NCBI RefSeq assembly: GCF_019599185.1
Contig: NZ_JAIEUL010000004.1
Coordinates: forward strand, 124,001 to 188,000
Source of the DNA: Cryobacterium inferilacus
GTDB taxonomy: Bacteria > Actinomycetota > Actinomycetes > Actinomycetales > Microbacteriaceae
Length of the DNA stretch: 64,000 nt
Direction of reading: 5' to 3'
Positions within the stretch are counted from its first letter, which is position 1, and the number at the start of each line of letters is the position of its first letter. Position numbers and translations under genes: made by a program. Positions 57,535 to 64,000 of the stretch are shown piece after piece. Under the pieces are notes generated by a model, which was given only the letters and a program-made list of their open reading frames with translations, ran no database searches and was not told where the DNA came from.

Positions 57535-59250
57535 CTAGCCCTTGCGCACCGTGACCGCAGCCCGGTCAGGAACGTAGAAGTTGTTCTTCAGGTCGATCTT
57601 CGTCGTGGTCTTGGCGATCACGGCGCAGCTGTCGTGCTTGGTGTCACGACCGAAGGTGTTGTCGGCGATCTTGACGCCCTGAACGGGCCCGTAGGACTTC
57701 TCCGCGATGTTCACGGTGCAGCCACCGCCGTTGGCGTAGTTCCCGGTGAAGGTGAAGTTGGAGACCTTGCCGGTGTCCTGGGTGATCATGATGGCAGCAC
57801 TGTGCGAACCGCTGATGTTGCTGTTGGTGACGCTGATGTTGCTGCCCTTCTGAATCTGGATCGAGTCGTCGTGGCTGGGCTTGCCACCGTGGTTCGGGTC
57901 GCTGGTGTAGTGCAGGTTGTCGTGCAACCACGACCGGTCGATGGCGACGTTCCCACCGGTGAGGTGGATGGCGTCGATCACGCCGTGGATGTTGACCCGG
58001 GTGGCGGTGAAGTTGTACCCGTAGATGCCCATGGCGTACGGCGACGCCGTGGAGGGGAACAGCTCGGTGTCGATGATCTTGAGGCCGCTCTGACCGCTGA
58101 GGTTGTTGATCAGCGGTGCGACGCCGGACAGCGCCTTGCCACGGATGATCGTGTTCTTGATTGTGACGTTCGGTGCACTGATCTTGACCAGGCCACGGAT
58201 GTCGAGGCCGTCGATGACGGTTCCGGCCGTGGTGATGTTCAGGTCACCGTTGTGCACCTTGAGCTGCGTGCCGGCCGGTACGCCGGTGTTGCTCTTGCCG
58301 GGGGTGCCGGTGGCAGCCGGCGCGGTGGTGGGCGCGGGGGCAGGGGCCGGAGCCGGCGCCGGCGCTGGCGCAGGCGCTGGGGTGGCCGCGGAAGCCGAGC
58401 CGAAGCTCACGATGTTGGTCTTGAGCTCGACGCTGGCCTGGCTGCTGGTGAGGGTGAGCTTGCCGTTGTGCCCGGCGTGCAGGGGCAGCGTGATGGTCTT
58501 GGACGGCTTCTGGTTCACGGAGGCCGTGAACACGGGCAGCTGGCGCCCGTCCGGCCCGATGGAGGCCTTGACCTCGGTGTCGCGCCACGCGCCGGCACCG
58601 GTGACGGTGAGCTTGACCGAGGTCGCGCCCGTGGGGATGGTGCCGAGCGGCATGGTCTTCTGGCCGCTGGGCGGCACGACGACGGTGGGCAGAGCGCCAC
58701 CCTTGGCTGTTGCCGCGGGAGCGGTCGGCACGGTGAACCCGGTGATCGTGGTCTTGAGCCGCACGCTGGCCTGGCTGCTGGCGAGGGTGAGCTTGCCGTC
58801 GTGCCCGGCCTGGAGCGGCAGGGTGATGGTGGTGCTCGGCTTCTCGTTGAGCTTGGCCGTGTACACGGCCTTCTGCGCGCCGTTCGGGCTGATAGAGGCC
58901 TTCACGACGGTGTCCCGCCAGGCGCCGGAACCATCGATCTTGAGCTGCACGGCCGTGGCGTTGGCCGGGACGCTGCCCAGGGAGATGGTCTTGCTTCCGC
59001 CGGGGGGAGCGACAACCTCTTCGAGGGCGGTGCTGACGGCCGCTTTCACGGCCGCGGTGGCTGCGGTCGCCGGGGCGGCCTGGGCGGGCACTGCGGCGAA
59101 ACCGGTGAAGGCGACGACCGCGGCGAGTGCGGCGGAGGCGAACATCGCGGGACGCTTGCCGCGCGATGCGTTGGAGCGACTCTCGGTCTGGAGAGGAGAG
59201 GATGGGGTCGTCTTGCACGACGACGTGGAGCGCGAGTGTGAAAAGAGCAT
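57535..59250 (-). CDS. Secreted right-handed beta-helix protein with two N-terminal beta modules
   Basis: 571 residues from ATG 59250; ATG 59145 is an alternative that shortens the signal region. Signal peptide about 36-66 in this numbering. Two tandem modules of about 100 residues (about 70-175 and 185-285), each with G-A-W-R-D-T and G-H-x-G-K-L-T-L, are duplicated copies of each other. A Pro/Ala linker (A-P repeats, about 290-315) leads to a right-handed beta-helix (about 320-571) with N-V-T-I-K-N-T-I-I, as in the protein at 21.5 kb. Likely extracellular polysaccharide binding or lyase; catalytic residues cannot be assigned. Upstream 59251-59501 has no gene. Confidence 0.83.
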   Translation of the reverse strand: MLFSHSRSTSSCKTTPSSPLQTESRSNASRGKRPAMFASAALAAVVAFTGFAAVPAQAAPATAATAAVKAAVSTALEEVVAPPGGSKTISLGSVPANATAVQLKIDGSGAWRDTVVKASISPNGAQKAVYTAKLNEKPSTTITLPLQAGHDGKLTLASSQASVRLKTTITGFTVPTAPAATAKGGALPTVVVPPSGQKTMPLGTIPTGATSVKLTVTGAGAWRDTEVKASIGPDGRQLPVFTASVNQKPSKTITLPLHAGHNGKLTLTSSQASVELKTNIVSFGSASAATPAPAPAPAPAPAPAPAPTTAPAATGTPGKSNTGVPAGTQLKVHNGDLNITTAGTVIDGLDIRGLVKISAPNVTIKNTIIRGKALSGVAPLINNLSGQSGLKIIDTELFPSTASPYAMGIYGYNFTATRVNIHGVIDAIHLTGGNVAIDRSWLHDNLHYTSDPNHGGKPSHDDSIQIQKGSNISVTNSNISGSHSAAIMITQDTGKVSNFTFTGNYANGGGCTVNIAEKSYGPVQGVKIADNTFGRDTKHDSCAVIAKTTTKIDLKNNFYVPDRAAVTVRKG

Positions 59251-59501
59251 TGAGTGGATACGTGTTTTCTGGTGGTGCACAACGTTCGGGACATGCGGGG
59301 TGAAGCAACCGTAGGGGGCCACCGATCGTGCGTCTAGCTTCGCCTACAATCCCGCATTGGTCAAACGCTTACACCGGATTCCAAGGTTCTTTCGCCGTCA
59401 CCCTAGCCGAATCGAGGCACCGCAGCTACAGTCCCCATCGTCATCTCTACCCCGACTTTCCCGGCTCCTGGGCCGCGGATTGAGAGAAAGCGAGCCCGCC
59501 G

Positions 59502-59969
59502 ATGCCCGGTGTACACCCCGGTTCTCCGCCACTGCGCATCGGCTACGCCGCCGGCGCTTTTGATCTGTTCCACGTGGGTCACCTCAACATCCTGCGCCAG
59601 GCGCGTAGCCGATGCGACTACCTGATTGCCGGCGTGGTGTCTGATGAAATGCTGATCCTGACCAAAGGAGCGGCGCCGATCGTCCCCCTCGCCGAGCGGC
59701 TCGAGATCGTCTCGCACATCGGCTACGTCGACGAAGCCGTCGCGGAGACTGAGCCGGACAAGCTCGATACCTGGCGCACCGTCGGTTTCGATGTGTTCTT
59801 CAAGGGCGACGATTGGCGCGGCACCGCCCGGGGCGTGAAACTCGAGCGGGAGTTTGCCAAGGTCGGCGTCGACGTGGTCTATTTCCCGTATACGGTGCAC
59901 ACCTCAAGCACCGCGCTCAGGCGCGCACTGGAAGCGCTTTCTCCGCGGGTCGGCGACATCCGCGCCTAG
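59502..59969 (+). CDS. Cytidylyltransferase/adenylyltransferase (TagD-like)
   Basis: 155 residues. Nucleotidyltransferase fold with G-A-F-D-L-F-H24-V-G-H27 (HxGH), R-x2-R basic helix and the C-terminal H-T-S-S-T motif, as in glycerol-3-phosphate cytidylyltransferases. Reaction: CTP plus polyol-phosphate or sugar-phosphate to CDP-polyol. K-x-D-D-W near residue 100 is typical of the TagD group. The likely consumer is the CDP-alcohol phosphotransferase at 41.4 kb. GAGAGAAAG upstream of ATG. TACAAT at 59345-59350 could be a -10 with a long leader. Confidence 0.85.
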   Translation: MPGVHPGSPPLRIGYAAGAFDLFHVGHLNILRQARSRCDYLIAGVVSDEMLILTKGAAPIVPLAERLEIVSHIGYVDEAVAETEPDKLDTWRTVGFDVFFKGDDWRGTARGVKLEREFAKVGVDVVYFPYTVHTSSTALRRALEALSPRVGDIRA

Positions 59970-61369
59970 CGGGTGGGCCTCAGCGCCCCCGCGCCGATCG
60001 TGCGGGCGGGCTGCCCGGAACGGGCCGATGGCTGTGACCGTCGCATGACGACCAGGCCGACTCCGAGGATGATCAGGGACGACGAGCTGTACACCGGGCC
60101 GAACGGCAGAGCCCAGAACAGCCTGATCACCAGGTAGATCGCCACGGCGGATGCGGTGCCGCTGGCGATCCCGGCGGCCACTCCCCTCAGCACGACCGCC
60201 ACCAGGACGCCGGTGAACAGCAGACCGGGAAGACCGAACCAGGCCCAGAGGTCGCCCACGATGGAATGCAGTTCGATGTGCCCGCCGAACATGTAGATAT
60301 CGACGTAGTTGTTGTCCGGGTCGTAGCCGATGCGGCTGAGTCCCGACTTCGCGGCCAGGATGTCCTCGCCGCTCGGCACCGTTCCGGTACCGAAACCGAA
60401 CGGTTCATGGAGCATCAGCGCTGCCGTGGCCGCGGCCTCCGGCCGGCCGCCGAGGATCAGCGAGCCAGATGTCTGTAGCTGGGCGTCGCTACGCAGCTGG
60501 GTCTCCTGGCCGAGCGCGCCGTCAAGGATGAGCGCCTGGGCGATGGCAGCCACCACGACGGTGAGGACGCCGACGACGAGGACCAACCATGCGGTCGACA
60601 CCGTGCGGGTGCGGTGGCCCGGCCGCATCTGCCACAGCACGAGCACGCTGGTCAGCAACAGGATCGCGAACGCGGAGCGGGCATCCGTGAAGGCGGCGAT
60701 GACGGTGAAGACCATCACCGCGATGAACTCGAGCCAGCGGCGCCCGGTCTGTCTGGCCAGTGCCAGCACGATGAGGGTGAGGGCGAAGGAGTAGCCGAAC
60801 TTCCAGGGGTTGGTGAGGAAGAGTTCGCTGGTGGGCGTCACACCGAGGAGCAGGCCGATGCCGAACCAGAGTGCGACCTGGGCATCGGACAGCACGGTGC
60901 GGCACCAGAGTACGAAGCCGATGCCGCCGAGAATGCCCAACAGCCCGATCGACAGCGACAGCATCTGGCCGATGCTCGTCTCATGGGTCGCGGTGAACGA
61001 CTCGGTGAGCCACAGGCCGGAACCGACGGCGAACAACCCGGCCACCAGCAGCAGCCGGGCGCCACGGTACTGACGCAGTGCGGGAATCCACAGCGGCGAC
61101 AGCACCGCCACCAGCAGGTAGCCGATCGTGAGGCCGGACTGGATCTCGGTGCGCATCGCCAGAAGCACCAGCACGACAGCGGCCACGGCCCCACCGGCCA
61201 GGCGGGTGCGTTGGGATTCGGCCAGGCGCGCCGCGGAGAGCGGACCACCTCGCCCCCCTCCGACCGGGTCGGGCGACCGCGTGCCCGTGCCGGCGCCAGC
61301 CGTCGGTCCACGAGGCGTCAGCCCACGGGGCGTCGTCCCTGGGGGTGTCGATTCCGTCTGTCCTGCCAT
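59966..61369 (-). CDS. Wzy/O-antigen polymerase-like membrane protein, second copy
   Basis: 467 residues from ATG 61369; the frame is open to 61465 and starts at 61441 or 61429 are possible. After a disordered Gly/Pro/Thr-rich N-terminus (about 65 residues) come about twelve transmembrane helices. A long outer loop (about residues 300-390) carries G-G-R-P-E-A-A and F-G-F-G-T-G, and basic residues in T-D-A-R-S-A-F match the R-S-x motif of the family. The stop overlaps the cytidylyltransferase stop by 4 bases. Whether it works with PCPs near 6-7.6 kb or the kinase at 44 kb is open. Confidence 0.8.
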   Translation of the reverse strand: MAGQTESTPPGTTPRGLTPRGPTAGAGTGTRSPDPVGGGRGGPLSAARLAESQRTRLAGGAVAAVVLVLLAMRTEIQSGLTIGYLLVAVLSPLWIPALRQYRGARLLLVAGLFAVGSGLWLTESFTATHETSIGQMLSLSIGLLGILGGIGFVLWCRTVLSDAQVALWFGIGLLLGVTPTSELFLTNPWKFGYSFALTLIVLALARQTGRRWLEFIAVMVFTVIAAFTDARSAFAILLLTSVLVLWQMRPGHRTRTVSTAWLVLVVGVLTVVVAAIAQALILDGALGQETQLRSDAQLQTSGSLILGGRPEAAATAALMLHEPFGFGTGTVPSGEDILAAKSGLSRIGYDPDNNYVDIYMFGGHIELHSIVGDLWAWFGLPGLLFTGVLVAVVLRGVAAGIASGTASAVAIYLVIRLFWALPFGPVYSSSSLIILGVGLVVMRRSQPSARSGQPARTIGAGALRPTR

Positions 61370-61493
61370 GCCCACCACCGCACCGGGCCGGCGCGGCGAG
61401 TCGGATTCCTCGCCGGCTCCTGGCCGCATCGACGACACCATAGAGCGCGGATGAGGAGCCGACAAGGCCGATCACCGGCCTAAACGGCCAATG

Positions 61494-61540
61494 CCCCCCG
61501 AAGGTGGGCGGTATCCGCGACGGGGGCGCCCGAGTAGTCT
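61494..61540 (+). promoter_or_regulatory. CCCC/GGG box with -10 (TAGTCT) before the second flippase
   Basis: CCCCCC-GAAGGT-GGG (61494-61508), 26 bases, TAGTCT (61535-61540). Predicted leader to GTG 61643 is about 95 bases. Confidence 0.5.
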
Positions 61541-61642
61541 GTGCACCCTCAGGGCCCGACGAACAGCGCTGGGCCGACGCCGGCCTCAGCACCCGACTGC
61601 CGAATCACCCGGATGCCCGATTCGAGGGGGAGGTCCATCGCC

Positions 61643-63010
61643 GTGACTCGACGTCCTGCGCGCGTGCCGCCGAGAATCGTGCCTCCAGGCCCGGCCGCGC
61701 GCCGCGCGGGGTCCGTGTCCCGCAACATGTCGATCGCGCTGCTCGGCAATGCCTTCCCTCCGCTGGTGGCCCTGTTCTCCGGGCCCATCCTGGCGCAGGC
61801 ACTCGGCGTGGAAGGCCGAGGCGCGGTCGCCGCCGCCACCGCTCCGCTGGCTCTCGTCGTGACCCTGGCGACCTTCGGCGTGCCGGAGGCGGTGACCTGG
61901 GTCGTGGCCCGCAACCCGCACCTGGCCCGGAACGCCGCCGCCCGCGGCGTGCTGTTGCTCACCGTCGCCGGGCTTCTGGCGATGGCGGCCGTGGCGGTGT
62001 CGGCGCCGTGGCTGAGCGGCGGGTCACCCCAGGTCGCCCAGCTCATCCTGGTTGCCGGACTCGCCATCGTGCCCAATCTGCTGGTGGGCGTGCTGCGCGG
62101 CGTCGCATCGGCCACCCAGACCTGGCGGCTGGTGGCGATCGAGCGCATCCTCACCTCGTCGTTGCGTCTGCTGGTGCTCATCCCGTTCTGGCTGACCGGC
62201 ACTCTGACCCCACTGGTCGCCACGATCACCGTGGCCGCGATGCCCGTCGTCGGTGCCCTGGTGTACATCGGCCGGATGCGCACCCTCCCCCCGCGCGCCC
62301 GCGACCTGCCGCCGGTGGCACGCACCAGCGGCCTGCTCGGCTACGGCATGCGCGTCTGGATCGGCGCGATCTCCGGCATCCTGCTCTCCCGCATCGACCA
62401 GGTGCTGATGACGCCGCTGGCCGGCACGTACCAGCTCGGGTTGTACGTGGTTGCCGTCAGCGTCAGCGAACTCCCGCTGATCATCCACCAGGCGGTGCGC
62501 GACGTCACCTTCGTCAATGAATCCGCGGAATCGGTGGATGACCGCCTCAGTGCGTCCGCCCGCATCTCGACGCTGCTCAGCGGACTGGCCGCCCTGTTCC
62601 TGGGGGTGACGATGCTCTGGTGGCTGCCGTTCCTCTTCGGCGAGGACTTCCGGCCCGCTCTGCCGGTCGCCGCTGTGCTGCTCGGCGCCGTGGTGCTGGG
62701 CACCCCAGGTTCGATCGCCGGGTCCGGGCTCAGCGGCCGCGGCCGGCCGGGGCTGCGCAGTGTGTCGCTCACCGTCGCGTGCGTGGTGAATATCGTCCTG
62801 CTGGTGGTGCTCTCGCCCGTGCTCGGCGCCATGGGAGCGGCGTTGGCCACCCTCGCCGGCAACCTGATCTCGAGCAATCTGAACCTGCTCTTCCTGGCCA
62901 GGGTGTTCGGCATCAGCCCGCTCACGTTCTACGGACTGCGCCGCCGCGACCTGGCCACTCTCGCCCGGTTTCTACGCCGTTCAACGAGCCGGTTCACCCG
63001 GCGGGCTTAG
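61643..63010 (+). CDS. Wzx-type flippase (MOP superfamily), second copy
   Basis: 455 residues from GTG 61643, chosen for GGGGGAGG 9 bases upstream. About twelve to fourteen transmembrane helices; L-G-V-E-G-R-G-A-V-A-A-A is the first-loop motif of the polysaccharide-synthase branch, different from the T-P-A-D-F-G type of the flippase at 30-32 kb, so the two are distant relatives and probably carry different lipid-linked substrates. Divergent from the Wzy-like gene with a shared control region. Confidence 0.87.
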   Translation: MTRRPARVPPRIVPPGPAARRAGSVSRNMSIALLGNAFPPLVALFSGPILAQALGVEGRGAVAAATAPLALVVTLATFGVPEAVTWVVARNPHLARNAAARGVLLLTVAGLLAMAAVAVSAPWLSGGSPQVAQLILVAGLAIVPNLLVGVLRGVASATQTWRLVAIERILTSSLRLLVLIPFWLTGTLTPLVATITVAAMPVVGALVYIGRMRTLPPRARDLPPVARTSGLLGYGMRVWIGAISGILLSRIDQVLMTPLAGTYQLGLYVVAVSVSELPLIIHQAVRDVTFVNESAESVDDRLSASARISTLLSGLAALFLGVTMLWWLPFLFGEDFRPALPVAAVLLGAVVLGTPGSIAGSGLSGRGRPGLRSVSLTVACVVNIVLLVVLSPVLGAMGAALATLAGNLISSNLNLLFLARVFGISPLTFYGLRRRDLATLARFLRRSTSRFTRRA

Positions 63011-63044
63011 GGAGCACGGTCGACGAGAGCCGCGGAGACGGGTG

Positions 63045-64000
63045 CTACCTGGCGAACCGGTCTGTGGCCTCGAGCAACGCGGCGCGGATGCCCGGCTCCT
63101 CGAACGAGTGGCCGGCGTCTGGGATCATCTGGAAGTCGGCTTCCGGCCAGGCCTGGTGCAACGCCCAGGCCGTGAAGGCCGGGGTGCACATGTCGTAGCG
63201 ACCCTGCACGATGACGCCGGGGATGTCTTTCAGCTTGTGCGCGTCGCGGAGCAGCTGCTCTGGCTCGAACCAGCCCTTGTTCATGAAGTAGTGGTTCTCG
63301 ATGCGCGCGAACGCCACCGCGAAAGCGGGTTCGGTGAAACGCTCGATGGTGGCCGGCTGCTGCAGCAGCGTGATGGTCGAGGACTCCCAGGTGGACCAGG
63401 CCACGCCGGCACGTTCCCGCACGGACTGGTCGGGGTCGTGCAGCAGCCGGCTGTATGCCGCGATCAGGCGAGAGCGCTCGTCGACGGGGACCGGGGCGAT
63501 GAACCCTTCCCAGAGGTCGGGGTAGATGGCCGCGGCGCCGCCCTCGTAGAACCAGTCCAGTTCGATCGGGCGCAGGGTGAAGATGCCGCGCAGCACGAGT
63601 TCGGAGACCTTCTCCGGGTGGGTCTCTGCGTAGGCCAGGCCGAGGGAGCTTCCCCAGGAGCCGCCGCAGACCAGCCACGTGTCGATGCCGAGGTGTTCGC
63701 GCAGGCGCTCGATGTCGGCGACCAGGTGCCAGGTGGTGTTCGCCGACAGGTCGGCATCCGCTGCGCTGGCGTGCGGGGTGCTCTTGCCGCAGCCGCGCTG
63801 GTCGAACAGCACGATGCGGTACTTCTCCGGATCGAACACCCGGCGTTGGGTGGCGCTGGACGCGCCGCCAGGGCCGCCGTGCAGGTAGACGGCCGGCTTG
63901 CCGTTCGGGTTGCCAGATACCTCGTAGTAGAGGGCGTGGCCGTCGCCGACGTCGAGCATGCCGGTGTCGTACGGTTCGATCTCGGGGTAGAACTCTCTCA
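63045..64000 (-). CDS. pip: Prolyl aminopeptidase (alpha/beta hydrolase, S33)
   Basis: Full length apart from the first base of the start codon: reading back from ATG 63957-63959, the frame continues R-E-F-Y-P-E-I-E-P-Y-D-T-G to a TG at 63999-64000, so the start NTG straddles the right edge. 318 residues. H-G-G-P-G-G oxyanion motif, nucleophile Ser115 in G-G-S-W-G-S, Asp in Q-G-R-Y-D-M-C and His in D-A-G-H-S complete the triad. Releases N-terminal proline from peptides in the cytosol. It converges on the flippase gene with a 34-base gap and marks the end of the polysaccharide locus. Confidence 0.95.
   Translation of the reverse strand, partial: REFYPEIEPYDTGMLDVGDGHALYYEVSGNPNGKPAVYLHGGPGGASSATQRRVFDPEKYRIVLFDQRGCGKSTPHASAADADLSANTTWHLVADIERLREHLGIDTWLVCGGSWGSSLGLAYAETHPEKVSELVLRGIFTLRPIELDWFYEGGAAAIYPDLWEGFIAPVPVDERSRLIAAYSRLLHDPDQSVRERAGVAWSTWESSTITLLQQPATIERFTEPAFAVAFARIENHYFMNKGWFEPEQLLRDAHKLKDIPGVIVQGRYDMCTPAFTAWALHQAWPEADFQMIPDAGHSFEEPGIRAALLEATDRFAR

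Noticed and set aside
1-64000. Insertion sequences, integrases, attachment sites or phage genes
   Set aside because: I looked for transposase or recombinase motifs and terminal repeats and found none; the tRNA genes are not flanked by an integrase or a repeated 3' end.

Overview
The window is high-GC DNA with a strong actinobacterial flavour: frequent GTG starts, NTGA start/stop overlaps, leaderless genes, actinobacterial M23 cell-wall hydrolases beside tRNA-Glu/Asp/Phe, and MtrA-like 9-bp operator repeats. I infer a member of the Actinomycetota, most likely a Microbacteriaceae-like organism; genus cannot be fixed from the sequence alone. Nearly everything after about 3.3 kb belongs to one very large locus for a complex surface/exopolysaccharide and the secreted proteins that go with it.

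Layout. 1-2.45 kb: two coupled secreted coiled-coil/M23-type cell-wall proteins (-), then tRNA-Glu, tRNA-Asp and tRNA-Phe. 2.5-12 kb (+): a transglutaminase-like protein, two tandem leaderless GNAT-like acyltransferases, a WbpD-like hexapeptide N-acetyltransferase, then an operon with two kinase-less Wzz-type co-polymerases, a Wzy/O-antigen-ligase-type membrane protein, a proline-rich anchored protein, an MFS transporter and a beta-propeller protein. 12-23 kb: a 1933-residue secreted mosaic (N,N-dimethylformamidase-like domain plus five DUF4082 modules), a GT2, a polysaccharide deacetylase with a second GT2, a third leaderless GNAT paralogue, and a secreted DUF4082/beta-helix protein. 23-38 kb (-): a 12-gene overlapping operon with Gfo/Idh dehydrogenase, epimerase, two DegT aminotransferases and a PglD-like acetyltransferase (amino-sugar synthesis), GT4 enzymes, a Wzx flippase, a GT4-AMP-ligase fusion, a PLP decarboxylase and an acyl carrier protein. 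38.5-47 kb (+): a divergent operon with the initiating polyprenyl glycosylphosphotransferase, a DUF1972 GT4, a CDP-alcohol phosphotransferase, further GTs and a Wzc-like tyrosine kinase. 47-59 kb (-): GTs coupled to a giant secreted propeller/LamG/PKD protein, its smaller paralogue, an anchored acidic/proline-rich protein and a second beta-helix protein. 59.5-63 kb: a cytidylyltransferase, a second Wzy-like polymerase and a second flippase. The window closes with prolyl aminopeptidase.

How the parts could work together (inference). Sugar-1-P is loaded on undecaprenyl phosphate by the 38.6 kb enzyme, extended by about ten glycosyltransferases with an N-acetylated amino sugar made by the Gfo/Idh-DegT-acetyltransferase set, flipped by one or both MOP flippases and polymerised by one or both Wzy-like proteins under the PCP proteins. 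Decoration may include phospho-polyol groups (cytidylyltransferase plus CDP-alcohol phosphotransferase) and an acyl or decarboxylated aminoacyl group built on the dedicated ACP by the AMP-ligase and PLP decarboxylase, possibly delivered by the three GNAT paralogues.

The least expected observations are the GT4-ligase fusion with ACP and decarboxylase, a recurrent CCCC-N(3-6)-GGGG box in most promoter regions of the locus at a near-constant distance from -10-like hexamers, MtrA-like 9-mer repeats at two places, and short SD-led ORFs coupled by NTGA overlaps to the first genes of two operons.
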